Shown: in pieces, positions 1-7,346 of the stretch
Layout: the number at the start of each line of letters is the position of its first letter
Numbering within the stretch: position 1 is the stretch's first letter
Assembly: GCF_024158745.1 (NCBI RefSeq)
Contig: NZ_JAMZAW010000016.1
Span: 1-64,000 of the forward strand
DNA: 64,000 bases
From: Paenibacillus tyrphae
GTDB taxonomy: Bacteria; Bacillota; Bacilli; Paenibacillales; NBRC-103111
Direction: 5' to 3'
Translations under genes and position numbers: made by a program
The notes under the pieces: generated by a model
What the model was told of the DNA's origin: nothing
What the model saw: only the letters and a program-made list of their open reading frames with translations
Databases searched by the model: none

Positions 1-74
1 GATCGACAAAAGCCGCTTCGTTAGGCTATTCAGCTTTGTCGGTTGTTGTCGTCTCGTTTAGCGGCGACTTTTAT

Positions 75-104
75 AATATATCACATTCGCCCAGTAGATT
101 GCAA
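75..104 (-). promoter_or_regulatory. Probable rRNA operon promoter and leader reading off the left edge
   Basis: Read on the minus strand, a TTGCAA box (99-104) lies 18 bases before TATATT (75-80), with an A/T-rich tract just upstream. The transcript would run leftward through about 70 bases that contain no ORF, and GCCGCT/AGCGGC arms (12-17 and 60-65) could pair. In Bacillus, bofA is followed by rrnA, so a 16S leader is the natural reading. No 16S sequence lies inside the window, so this is inference from context. Confidence 0.5.
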
Positions 105-137
105 GCATTTTTTTTAGACTATTTATTGGAGTCGAGG

Positions 138-410
138 TTAAACCCCAACGACCCACAATTTCAGTGCCGCCAAAGCAGCAAGTCCGGGCAAACCCAGAAC
201 GCTTACGGTCCCAACCGTCACTGCGTTCAGAGGCAGCTCCAAATGCGTGTACGAACTGAACAGATTTAGAATATACAACAAAATCGAAGCAAATGCAATA
301 TGCAGGCAAATCATACCTAACCATTGGAACGCATACCGATTGCGCAGCATAACCAATCCTAACAATAAACCGGACCCGACGAGCACGCTCCACAACAAGT
401 ACGATTTCAC
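138..410 (-). CDS. bofA: Pro-sigma-K processing inhibitor BofA
   Basis: A 90-residue, strongly hydrophobic protein with two or three membrane segments and the Gly/Ala/Leu-rich C-terminal part typical of BofA. In sporulating Bacillus, BofA sits in the outer forespore membrane and holds the SpoIVFB protease inactive until sigma-K must be processed. I chose the GTG start at 410 because GGAGG lies six bases upstream. Its GTGA overlaps the stop codon of yaaL, so translation is probably coupled. Length and position between yaaL and the presumed rRNA operon match Bacillus. Confidence 0.85.
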   Translation of the reverse strand: MKSYLLWSVLVGSGLLLGLVMLRNRYAFQWLGMICLHIAFASILLYILNLFSSYTHLELPLNAVTVGTVSVLGLPGLAALAALKLWVVGV

Positions 411-694
411 GAAGACACCTCCACCGAACGGGCGGCACATGCTTCTCTAGCCGAGATATTCAGGTTTTTGGCTTGCTTCAGCAGCATTTCGAATCGTTTC
501 TCCGCCGCTTCGAGGGCAAAGATGGCATAGTCGATCTGTTCTTTCTCCACGACGTAATCAAAGCGTCTCTGCGCTACTTCCCATTCCATATGGGCTTTGC
601 GAATTTCTTCTACCAGCAGCAGACGGTCTTGCTCAACGGCTTCGCGCTGCAGGCGGTCTTTCTTGCTTCCTATTTCCCATTTCCAAAGCTTCAT
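407..694 (-). CDS. yaaL: YaaL family protein (DUF2508)
   Basis: A 95-residue charged, soluble protein predicted to be largely alpha-helical, with many Glu, Lys and Arg residues and an Asp-Tyr-Ala-Ile-Phe core. It fits the YaaL/DUF2508 family, whose function is unknown. The ATG at 694 is preferred over an in-frame TTG at 703 because GGGAGG stands nine bases before the ATG and would abut the TTG. The gene lies between recR and bofA as in Bacillus. The 217 bases between it and recR hold an imperfect inverted repeat (about 791-836) but no clear terminator. Confidence 0.8.
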   Translation of the reverse strand: MKLWKWEIGSKKDRLQREAVEQDRLLLVEEIRKAHMEWEVAQRRFDYVVEKEQIDYAIFALEAAEKRFEMLLKQAKNLNISAREACAARSVEVSS

Positions 695-911
695 TCCCGC
701 CAACCTCCCGATTCAAGTCTCCAGGTTTGTCCTGCTACTTAAATATTTATAGGGAGCTTAGCCGGGTTAGAACCAAAAAGAAGCCTTCTCAAAAGCATCC
801 GCACGGCGAACCGCGCAAATCATGCTTTGAGAGCCTTACAGTTACCCCGTGTGCGTAACCGCAAATGGACAACTGTAAGCCGGCTTCTTGTGGTAGAAAA
901 TCAATATTTTA

Positions 912-1508
912 TTACAGCTCTCTTCTGCCTTCCAACGCCTTGGTTAAAGTTACCTCGTCCGCATACTCGAGATCTCCTCCGACGGGCAATCCGTGCGCAA
1001 TCCGGGTCACTTTGAGGCCGAACGGGCGAACAAGCCTGGATAAATACATCGCAGTCGCTTCGCCTTCGATATTCGGGTTCGTTGCCAGAATGAGCTCCTG
1101 CACTTGCTCGTCGCTCAGCCGCTTCAGAAGATCGGCGATCCGGATTTCGTCCGGCCCGATGCCTTCCATCGGGGAAATCGCCCCGTGGAGAACATGATAG
1201 TAGCCGTTAAATTCCTTGGTCCGCTCCATGGCAACCAAGTCTTTGGGCTCCTGCACGACGCAAATGACGGAAGCGTCCCGGCTTTTATCCTGACAGATGC
1301 GGCAGGGATCGGTATCGGTGATATTGCAGCATACGGAGCAATAGTGCAGATTGCGTTTGACATTGACCAGAGCTTTGGCAAAGTCGATGACATCGTCTTC
1401 CTTCATGCGCAGCACATGAAAAGCAAGACGACCCGCCGTTTTGGGTCCGATCCCCGGCAGACGGGAGAAGGAATCGATCAGTTTGGCTAGCGGTTCCGGA
1501 TAAAACAA
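912..1508 (-). CDS. recR: Recombination mediator RecR
   Basis: A 198-residue protein, the usual RecR length. It has an N-terminal helix-hairpin-helix (Leu-Pro-Gly-Ile-Gly-Pro-Lys-Thr at 17-24), a four-cysteine zinc site (Cys57, Cys60, Cys69, Cys72) and a Toprim domain with Glu at about 92 and the Asn-Pro-Asn-x-Glu-Gly-Glu motif. RecR works with RecO and RecF to load RecA on gapped DNA. The start is a TTG with GAGGAG eight bases upstream; no in-frame ATG fits. It follows dnaX and yaaK, as in most Firmicutes. Confidence 0.97.
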   Translation of the reverse strand: MFYPEPLAKLIDSFSRLPGIGPKTAGRLAFHVLRMKEDDVIDFAKALVNVKRNLHYCSVCCNITDTDPCRICQDKSRDASVICVVQEPKDLVAMERTKEFNGYYHVLHGAISPMEGIGPDEIRIADLLKRLSDEQVQELILATNPNIEGEATAMYLSRLVRPFGLKVTRIAHGLPVGGDLEYADEVTLTKALEGRREL

Positions 1509-1540
1509 GCGATTGGCTCCTCACGCATTAAAGTTGAAAA

Positions 1541-1560
1541 CCCCAGAGTAGGTTCTGGGG
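1541..1560 (-). terminator. Terminator-like hairpin between yaaK and recR
   Basis: A CCCCAGA/TCTGGGG stem with a six-base loop, followed on the minus strand by GTTTTC. It lies between yaaK and recR. The short U-tract suggests partial termination, so recR may still be cotranscribed. Confidence 0.45.
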
Positions 1561-1576
1561 CTTGATCCGGCTTCGA

Positions 1577-1888
1577 TTAGAACAATCCCGGGATATTCAT
1601 ACCGCCGGTTAATTTGGACATTTCTTTGCCGGCCATTTCTTCGGCTTTGGTCATCGCGTCGTTGATGGCGCTAAGCACCAGATCTTGCAGCATTTCCACG
1701 TCGTCCGGATCGACCGCTTCCGGCTTGATCACAACGGCTGTAACTTTCTTTTGTCCGTTTACCGTTACGCTGACGACGCCGCCACCGGACGTTCCTTCTA
1801 CGGTGCGGTTCGCGAGATCCTCCTGAGCTTTGAGCATTTGCTCCTGCATTTTTTTCACTTGCTTCATCATCTGATTCATGTTGTTCAT
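1577..1888 (-). CDS. yaaK: Nucleoid-associated protein, YbaB/EbfC family
   Basis: A 103-residue protein with a Met/Gln/Lys-rich N-terminal helix, a central Val-x-Val-x-x-Asn-Gly beta region and a C-terminal helix ending in a Gly-Gly-Met-x-x-Pro-Gly tail, as in YbaB/EbfC. These form tweezer-like dimers that bind DNA. I start at the ATG at 1888, which has GAGGAG at a good distance. A GTG three codons upstream sits almost on that site and is less likely. The dnaX-yaaK-recR order is conserved. Confidence 0.93.
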   Translation of the reverse strand: MNNMNQMMKQVKKMQEQMLKAQEDLANRTVEGTSGGGVVSVTVNGQKKVTAVVIKPEAVDPDDVEMLQDLVLSAINDAMTKAEEMAGKEMSKLTGGMNIPGLF

Positions 1889-1909
1889 GAAAGACACGCT
1901 CCTCGTCGC

Positions 1910-3658
1910 TTAATCTTCTTTAATTTTAACCAAATCTTCCCCAAACAATTGAATGGCCTCGCTGATCCATTCTTCCTTCGCGCCGCCGGATGCCCCTTCG
2001 TCCTCCGGAACGAGCTGCAGCTCCTCCTTCGGTCCGTCGCCCGGCTTCGCTTGGTCGGCGGCAGCCTTCCAATCCCTTAGCATCATGGTCACAAGACGGT
2101 AAGGCTGACCGTAAACTTCGGCCAACGCCTGTTCGATCAGCTGCTTGTTGGCCGGCTTCTCGGTCGTCTCCCGGTGCATCGCGCTTTTGAAAGCTACGAG
2201 CACGTTGCTGTCATGTACGGAGACAGGTTCCCCGTCCACAAGCCACGCATGAACGGTGATTTTGAGCTCTTTCACCCGGCCAAGCACCTGACTCCACTGC
2301 TGAACGACGTTCCGGAAAGCCGGATCATCCCTGCCCTGCAGGTAAGCGTCCAGCTTCTCGATCTTCTTGGTGACGGCAGGCGCAGGTGCCTGGCGCGAGC
2401 TCGCACCGGATGCAGGACCTGAGGCTGCGGGGGCGACGCCCTGCTTCAGCAGCTGAGACAGCTGCTCCTCCAACCGCTGAATGCGGTTCATCAGCTGTCC
2501 GACTACCCCGTCCTGACGTTCCGAAGCCGGCGCCCCGCCGGCGCTCGATCCACCTGCCGGAGCAGACGATGCGCCCGCCTGGCTGCAAAGCTTCATGAGT
2601 GCGACTTCCAGCAGCGTCTGCGGCTGAACGGAATATTTCATCTCCGTCTGATAATAGTTCAATGTATCGATCATGGCAATCAACGCATCGGCAGAAAACC
2701 GCTGTGCCACCTCGGCAAACCGTTTCACGTCGAGAATGCGCTCGGTGAGCGCCTGTGAGCCGGGAACCATTTTGACCATCAGCAGGTCGCGGAAATAATA
2801 GATCAGACTCTCCATGCACTTGTCGGCGCTTTTGCCTTCCTGCATGAACGTATCGATTAACCTCAAAGCGGCGCCTACGTCCCGATCTTGTATCGCCATC
2901 ACCAGGCGCTCGAATTGATCCGAAGCCATCCCGCCTGTGATCGACAATACGTCGTCATACGTCACCCGGGCGCCTGAAAATGCGATGATCTGATCGAGCA
3001 GGCTGAGCGCATCGCGCATTCCGCCATCGGATAACCGCGCGATGAACGCCAGCGCGTCATCGTCGCCCTCGATCCGTTCGTCGGCACACACTTGACGCAG
3101 CCGCTCGACCTGCTCCTCAAGCGAGACACGGCGAAAATCGAACCGCTGACAGCGCGAAATAATCGTCGCAGGCAGCTTGTGAGGCTCCGTCGTAGCCAAA
3201 ATAAACATGACATGGGGCGGCGGCTCCTCCAGCGTCTTGAGCAGCGCGTTGAACGCCTCCGTCGTCAGCATATGCACCTCGTCGATGATATACACCTTCT
3301 GGCGTACTTCGGTCGGCGCATATTTGACTTTATCCCGGATGTCGCGGATTTCATCCACGCCGCGGTTGGAGGCGGCATCGATCTCGACGACGTCCATGAC
3401 CGCGCCTTCGGTAATGCGCACGCACGCATCACATTCGTTGCAAGGCTCTACGCCCGGCCCGTTCAAGCAGTTGACGGCTTTGGCCAATATTTTGGCCGTG
3501 GTCGTTTTCCCGGTCCCGCGGGGACCGCTGAACAAATAGGCGTGGCTGAACCGCCCTTCGCGAAGCGAGTTTTGTAAGGTTTGGACAATATGCTTTTGGC
3601 CGACCATATCGTGGAACGACTGCGGCCGCCACGTTCGATATAAGGCGATATGTGCCAT
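1910..3658 (-). CDS. dnaX: DNA polymerase III subunits gamma and tau
   Basis: A 582-residue clamp-loader ATPase. Walker A is Gly-Pro-Arg-Gly-Thr-Gly-Lys-Thr at 45-52, the zinc module has Cys64, Cys73, Cys76 and Cys79, Walker B is Asp-Glu-Val-His at 126-129 and the Ser-Arg-Cys sensor is at 168-170. A Pro/Ala/Gly-rich linker (about 360-425) leads to the tau-specific C-terminal domain that contacts the polymerase. I did not see a clear slippery run that would produce gamma by frameshift. The ATG at 3658 has a GAGAGGG site upstream. yaaK follows 21 bases downstream. Confidence 0.97.
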   Translation of the reverse strand: MAHIALYRTWRPQSFHDMVGQKHIVQTLQNSLREGRFSHAYLFSGPRGTGKTTTAKILAKAVNCLNGPGVEPCNECDACVRITEGAVMDVVEIDAASNRGVDEIRDIRDKVKYAPTEVRQKVYIIDEVHMLTTEAFNALLKTLEEPPPHVMFILATTEPHKLPATIISRCQRFDFRRVSLEEQVERLRQVCADERIEGDDDALAFIARLSDGGMRDALSLLDQIIAFSGARVTYDDVLSITGGMASDQFERLVMAIQDRDVGAALRLIDTFMQEGKSADKCMESLIYYFRDLLMVKMVPGSQALTERILDVKRFAEVAQRFSADALIAMIDTLNYYQTEMKYSVQPQTLLEVALMKLCSQAGASSAPAGGSSAGGAPASERQDGVVGQLMNRIQRLEEQLSQLLKQGVAPAASGPASGASSRQAPAPAVTKKIEKLDAYLQGRDDPAFRNVVQQWSQVLGRVKELKITVHAWLVDGEPVSVHDSNVLVAFKSAMHRETTEKPANKQLIEQALAEVYGQPYRLVTMMLRDWKAAADQAKPGDGPKEELQLVPEDEGASGGAKEEWISEAIQLFGEDLVKIKED

Positions 3659-3730
3659 CTTGCCCTCTCCAATGATTGTTTGTCGTCTATTATACTACAC
3701 TTGGAGGGAGGATTGAAGCCGCGCTGCTTT

Positions 3731-4792
3731 TTAAGGAAACGGAATGCTGACGGTAAACGTCGTGCCGTACCCTTTGGACGATACCCGGATATGCCCTCCG
3801 ATATCGTGAATGATCCGCTGGCAGACCGATAGACCCAATCCCGTTCCTTCCGCTTTGGTCGTAAAGAACGGATCGAAAATTTTATCGATCACATAGGCGG
3901 GGATGCCCGGACCGGTATCATGAATCTCGATATTGACCAAGCGTTCCTCCAAATCGACTTTCTCGCTTACCGTCAAAATACCCCCTTCTCCCATCGCTTC
4001 GATTCCGTTTTTGCTGATATTGAGAAACACCTGCTTCAGCATCTCACGGTCCGCGACCACATGAGGCAATCCGTAGAGCGACTCATATTGAACGACGACC
4101 CGGTGCAGGATCGCTTCGTTATTGATAATGGGCAAAATGTCCCGCAGCACTTCGGAGATGTCCACTTCGTCGTATGTAACGTGCTTCGGCTTGCCGAGCA
4201 GCAAAAATTCGTTGACCAACTCGTTGATCCGATTGATTTCTTTCAGCATCACCACGGTATATCCGTCTTCGCGTTCCATGCCCTGCTCCTGAAACGTCTT
4301 GCGCAGTACTTGCAGAAAACCCTTGATCGACGTGAGCGGGTTGCGGATTTCATGGGCCGTGCCTGCGGCGATTTGGCCGATCATCGCCAGACGGTCGCTG
4401 CGTTGGACCTGCTCCTCCAGGGAACGCAGGTTGGTGACGTCCTTGAAAATAAGATAAGCTCCGACGATCCGTTCGTCCTCATCCCGAAGAACACTGGAAT
4501 CGACCAGCAGCTCGTATCGCTCCTGGTTATTGGTCCAAGACAAGGCATGGTTGCGTACGACCATCCCGTCCAATATACTCCGCCGTACCAGCCAATGCTC
4601 GGCAGGCAGATCGGCAAAAATGGAATCCAGCGCCTGATGGAGTACCTTTTCTCTTTCTAACCCCAGCACGCGGCAAGCCATGTCGCTGATATCGATCAGT
4701 TCAAATTCGGTATTGATCAGCATCACTCCCAGATTCACGTCCCTAAGGAATATGCCGGCAAAGCGTTGAAGCAAGGTCAGTTCGTGCCGCAT
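3731..4792 (-). CDS. PAS-domain sensor histidine kinase, sporulation-kinase type
   Basis: A 353-residue soluble kinase with an N-terminal PAS domain (about 15-120) and a HisKA segment with His-Glu-Ile-Arg-Asn-Pro at 147-152 (His147 is the phosphorylation site). The ATPase has an N box (Asn258, Asn262), Asp-Thr-Gly-Pro-Gly at 292-296 and Gly-Thr-Gly-Leu-Gly-Leu at 316-321. There is no membrane segment and no adjacent response regulator, which is typical of kinases feeding the Spo0F/Spo0B/Spo0A phosphorelay. A sigma-H-like promoter upstream and spo0F in the same window support that role, but the target is inferred. It is inserted between scr and dnaX, which are neighbours in Bacillus. The start has GGGGAGG six bases upstream. 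Confidence 0.85.
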   Translation of the reverse strand: MRHELTLLQRFAGIFLRDVNLGVMLINTEFELIDISDMACRVLGLEREKVLHQALDSIFADLPAEHWLVRRSILDGMVVRNHALSWTNNQERYELLVDSSVLRDEDERIVGAYLIFKDVTNLRSLEEQVQRSDRLAMIGQIAAGTAHEIRNPLTSIKGFLQVLRKTFQEQGMEREDGYTVVMLKEINRINELVNEFLLLGKPKHVTYDEVDISEVLRDILPIINNEAILHRVVVQYESLYGLPHVVADREMLKQVFLNISKNGIEAMGEGGILTVSEKVDLEERLVNIEIHDTGPGIPAYVIDKIFDPFFTTKAEGTGLGLSVCQRIIHDIGGHIRVSSKGYGTTFTVSIPFP

Positions 4793-4878
4793 CGTCTTCC
4801 TCCCCCCATTAATCAGCGGATAGCCGAGCGCAATGGGTGTCTGATTATGGTTTACTTAGTCTGGTTAACTTTAGTATA

Positions 4879-4907
4879 CAATTCTCCTAATTTTTTCATT
4901 TTCCTTC
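4879..4907 (-). promoter_or_regulatory. Sigma-H-type promoter for the sensor kinase
   Basis: Minus strand GAAGGAAAA (4899-4907), 11 bases, GGAGAATTG (4879-4887). This matches the sigma-H consensus RnAGGAwWW-N11/12-RnnGAATww in all but the last base. No good sigma-A -35 box stands 17 bases before the nearby TATACT (4873-4878). The kinase ATG lies about 87 bases downstream. Confidence 0.55.
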
Positions 4908-4913
4908 TGTCAA

Positions 4914-4966
4914 ATACAAAAAAACACCAAGTTCGACAAGCTTTTACAGCTCATGATCTTGGTGTT
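4914..4966 (-). terminator. Terminator of the SRP RNA gene
   Basis: A perfect 9-bp stem, AACACCAAG (4923-4931) with CTTGGTGTT (4958-4966), is followed on the minus strand by eight T residues. The reverse side also has a T run, so it could work in both directions. It separates scr from the kinase gene. Confidence 0.8.
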
Positions 4967-4984
4967 ATTTTTTTGTTATTAGGA

Positions 4985-5252
4985 AACCGCGCACCTACCT
5001 TGATATTACGATCCAAGTGGAATTTTTATCGTCAGCTCAAGTTAGGCCACCCTCCGGCACATGAAACATCCTGCTTATGGCTGCTTCCTTCCGGACCTGA
5101 CCAGATTCACAGGCATCCATTGCGGAGGACCCGACTCTCAACACCAACTTTAAAACCCAAACCTTACATCGCAATACCGCGAATAGGCGTTCGACCCCGC
5201 TGCAGCGGATTGCGGGTTACAGGGCACCGCTACCTCCCCGTCTAGCACGGCA
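4985..5252 (-). ncRNA. scr: Signal recognition particle RNA (small cytoplasmic RNA, Bacillus type)
   Basis: The minus strand shows the conserved SRP core GGTCAGGTCCGGAAGGAAGC (within 5079-5102) with its GGAA tetraloop and the A-rich asymmetric internal loop. It also has the 5' Alu domain (GCCGTGCTAG, then GGGGAGGTAGC). A helix of 11 pairs joins GGTATTGCGAT on the 5' side to ATCGTAATATC near the 3' end. The predicted length is about 268 nt, close to the 271-nt B. subtilis scRNA. The 5' end is set from the promoter. The 3' end is approximate (within about 20 bases). Confidence 0.93.
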
Positions 5253-5258
5253 TACATA

Positions 5259-5287
5259 AGTATAGTCGATTCGTATCCAAATAGCAA
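5259..5287 (-). promoter_or_regulatory. Sigma-A promoter of scr
   Basis: TTGCTA (5282-5287), 17-base spacer, TATACT (5259-5264) on the minus strand. The first bases of the SRP RNA follow seven bases later, so spacing and position agree. Confidence 0.8.
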
Positions 5288-5297
5288 CCTCAAGGGG

Positions 5298-5687
5298 TTA
5301 TTTAGCAGTAACGGTAACGTTAGCATTATATCTCGGCGCAGCGGCGGCTAAAGCTTCGGCAGCTCCCTGCCGGATCCGCTCGATCTCTTCCGGCGGGGTA
5401 GGGGCCGGAGCATTCAAGCGAACGTAAGCGGTCGGCCCGTTCAAGCTGATGCTCGCGATGCTGACATTCGGAAACCGTTGGCTAATCGCATGCTGCATGA
5501 CGCGTACATCGTCAGGATACGTGCGGTAGCTGGCGCTGAGCGGCATATTCGGGTTCGTCTCAGTAATTCCGAGCGCGCCGTCCCGGGTATGCGTCGCTGA
5601 ATTTTTGGTGAACTTCTGCTGCTGACACGCCGCAAGCCCGGACAGCGCCAAAGCTGCGCTCAGCAGAACGGCAAGCGATCTTAACAA
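5298..5687 (-). CDS. Small lipoprotein, possibly YhcN/YlaJ sporulation family
   Basis: A 129-residue protein with a signal peptide and lipobox (Leu-Ala-Ala-Cys, Cys21), so it should be lipid-anchored on the outer face of the membrane. The rest is a short domain with a repeated Ala/Val-rich helix-strand pattern resembling the C-terminal half of YhcN/YlaJ lipoproteins. It is shorter than the usual 190-200 residues, so the assignment is tentative. The start is TTG with AGGAGGTG seven bases upstream. That site lies inside a possible hairpin (5697-5743). Confidence 0.6.
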   Translation of the reverse strand: MLRSLAVLLSAALALSGLAACQQQKFTKNSATHTRDGALGITETNPNMPLSASYRTYPDDVRVMQHAISQRFPNVSIASISLNGPTAYVRLNAPAPTPPEEIERIRQGAAEALAAAAPRYNANVTVTAK

Positions 5688-5696
5688 ATGAAAACA

Positions 5697-5743
5697 CCTC
5701 CTGCAGCTCTAAGATCGGATGATCTTAGGATAGCCACAGGAGG
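5697..5743 (-). promoter_or_regulatory. Hairpin that covers the lipoprotein ribosome binding site
   Basis: CCTCCTG and CAGGAGG (7 bp) enclose a perfect CTAAGATC/GATCTTAG stem with a four-base loop. The CAGGAGG arm is the Shine-Dalgarno site of the lipoprotein gene. After the hairpin the minus strand reads TGTTTTC, so it could instead be a weak terminator of rpmE. Both readings are inferences. Confidence 0.4.
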
Positions 5744-5775
5744 CGCGTTTATGCCGTTATGCTGCTGGCAACAAA

Positions 5776-5973
5776 TTACATGCCGTATTTCTTTTTGAAT
5801 TTATCGACGCGACCGCCAGCATCCACAAATTTTTGCTTCCCGGTAAAGAACGGGTGGCAAGCGGAGCAAATCTCTACACGAAGATTTTGCTTAATGGATC
5901 CCGTTTCAAACGTGTTACCGCATGCGCAAGTAACCGTCGTTTGATGATAAGTCGGATGAATCGCTGTTTTCAT
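5776..5973 (-). CDS. rpmE: Ribosomal protein bL31, zinc-binding form
   Basis: A 65-residue L31 beginning Met-Lys-Thr-Ala-Ile-His-Pro. Cys16, Cys18, Cys36 and Cys39 form the zinc site of the C+ type, which Bacillus uses in zinc-replete growth. The C-terminal Lys-Phe-Lys-Lys-Lys-Tyr tail binds rRNA. The in-frame extension upstream is rejected because AGAGGTG stands just before this ATG. It is preceded by its own promoter inside the end of the radical SAM gene. Confidence 0.96.
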   Translation of the reverse strand: MKTAIHPTYHQTTVTCACGNTFETGSIKQNLRVEICSACHPFFTGKQKFVDAGGRVDKFKKKYGM

Positions 5974-6041
5974 TGCCCTTTCACCTCTTTTGCCCTGAAA
6001 CACCATGTGAATCAGAGTTATCATTTAAACACACATGAGCG

Positions 6042-6071
6042 ATTATATCACGTTCATTAGCCGCGCTGCAA
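6042..6071 (-). promoter_or_regulatory. Promoter of rpmE
   Basis: Minus strand TTGCAG (6066-6071), 18 bases, TATAAT (6042-6047). It overlaps the last codons of the upstream radical SAM gene. The leader to the ATG is about 60 bases and contains CATGTG/CACATG arms that could form a hairpin. Confidence 0.65.
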
Positions 6072-7334
6072 CTGTTTCTTGCGCCGTTCCGCCAGCTCGT
6101 CCGGAATGTGCGTATATGACCCGAGCACGACATCCGGCAGCTCCTCCCGGAAAATCCCCAGCATCTGCTTCATGCCGTACCGCTCGCCCCGGGCAGCAGG
6201 AATGAGGCTCAAGTAGCTCTCCGGATCGATGTTCAGGTTGCGCAGCTGGATCAGCTTCAGATCGGTCCGGCGGGCGAATTCGATCATCGCTTCGATCTCT
6301 TCCTCCCGGTCGGTGACCCCGGGGAAAATAAGGTAGTTGATCGACGTGACAACCCCTTTGTCGGCGGCGTAGCGGAGCGATTTCTCGACATTGCGCAGCG
6401 TATAGCCGCGCGGCTTGTAATAGGCGTTGTAATGTTCGTCCAGCGCGCTGATCGTGCTGACGCGCATTAGATCGAGACCGGCGTCCACGATGCCGCGGAT
6501 ATGATCGGTCAAGCCGGCGTTCGTGTTGATGTTGATGTAACCCAGATCGGTACGGCTCCGCACTTCGCGGATCGCTTCGATGATCGTCTTGGCTTGGGTG
6601 GACGGCTCGCCTTCGCAGCCTTGCCCAAAGCTGATGATGCTCTCGGGCGTCTTCAGATGCTCCAGCATCACCTGCACGACTTCTTCCGTTGAGGGCTTGA
6701 AGTTCATCCGGGTCTGCGGCGCCGGAAACCCGCTATCATCCGGCTGCTCGGAGATGCAGCCGAAGCAGCCTGCATTACAGGAGAACGAGACTGGAACAGC
6801 CCCTTCCCAGCGGTTCAAAAACGTATTGGAAGCCGTCAGGCATTCATATCCGAGGGCGCAATTCGACAAATGCTGAAACAGCCGGTTGTCCTTGTACTCT
6901 CCGAGAATCCGCTTTACTCCAAGCTCCAATTCATCGGGATCGCAGTTGCGCGGGTTCCAACGCTCTGGATCGTCGCAAGCCTCGGCTGCGACATAGAAGC
7001 CGCCGTCTTTCCAGACGACCGCCGTATAGCCGAACAAAGGCAGCATTTTGGATTTGTCAGCCTTCACGTAACCCGGCAGCAGCAAGCGGGTAAAGCTCTG
7101 CGGAAGCAAAGCTCCGACCGCGGTGAAGTCCCCCGGCACGACCTGCATTTCGCCCGTCCGCTTATGAACGCCGATCGGCCGCGTATCCGGCAAGCTGACG
7201 AGAGTGGCGCCTTCGGGCAATGGAATCAGCTCGTCTTCCATCATTTCCGTCACCAGCTCGCCGCTGCGGCCAAGGCCCGTGTATTCCGGATGGTCGAACA
7301 GGTTGCCGTCACGGTCCGCATAAACCAGATTCAT
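6057..7334 (-). CDS. Radical SAM protein of unknown substrate
   Basis: A 425-residue protein. The 4Fe-4S/SAM motif is Cys186-x3-Cys190-x2-Cys193 (Ser-Cys-Asn-Ala-Gly-Cys-Phe-Gly-Cys), followed by Gly-Gln-Gly-Cys-Glu-Gly-Glu-Pro, consistent with the SAM-binding Gly-Glu-x-Pro region. About 180 residues precede the radical SAM barrel and contain two further Cys (Cys120, Cys131). Nothing identifies a substrate. The ATG has AAGGAGG five bases upstream and lies 12 bases after rho, so it is probably cotranscribed with rho. Confidence 0.85.
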   Translation of the reverse strand: MNLVYADRDGNLFDHPEYTGLGRSGELVTEMMEDELIPLPEGATLVSLPDTRPIGVHKRTGEMQVVPGDFTAVGALLPQSFTRLLLPGYVKADKSKMLPLFGYTAVVWKDGGFYVAAEACDDPERWNPRNCDPDELELGVKRILGEYKDNRLFQHLSNCALGYECLTASNTFLNRWEGAVPVSFSCNAGCFGCISEQPDDSGFPAPQTRMNFKPSTEEVVQVMLEHLKTPESIISFGQGCEGEPSTQAKTIIEAIREVRSRTDLGYININTNAGLTDHIRGIVDAGLDLMRVSTISALDEHYNAYYKPRGYTLRNVEKSLRYAADKGVVTSINYLIFPGVTDREEEIEAMIEFARRTDLKLIQLRNLNIDPESYLSLIPAARGERYGMKQMLGIFREELPDVVLGSYTHIPDELAERRKKQLQRG

Positions 7335-7346
7335 AAGGTCCTCCTT

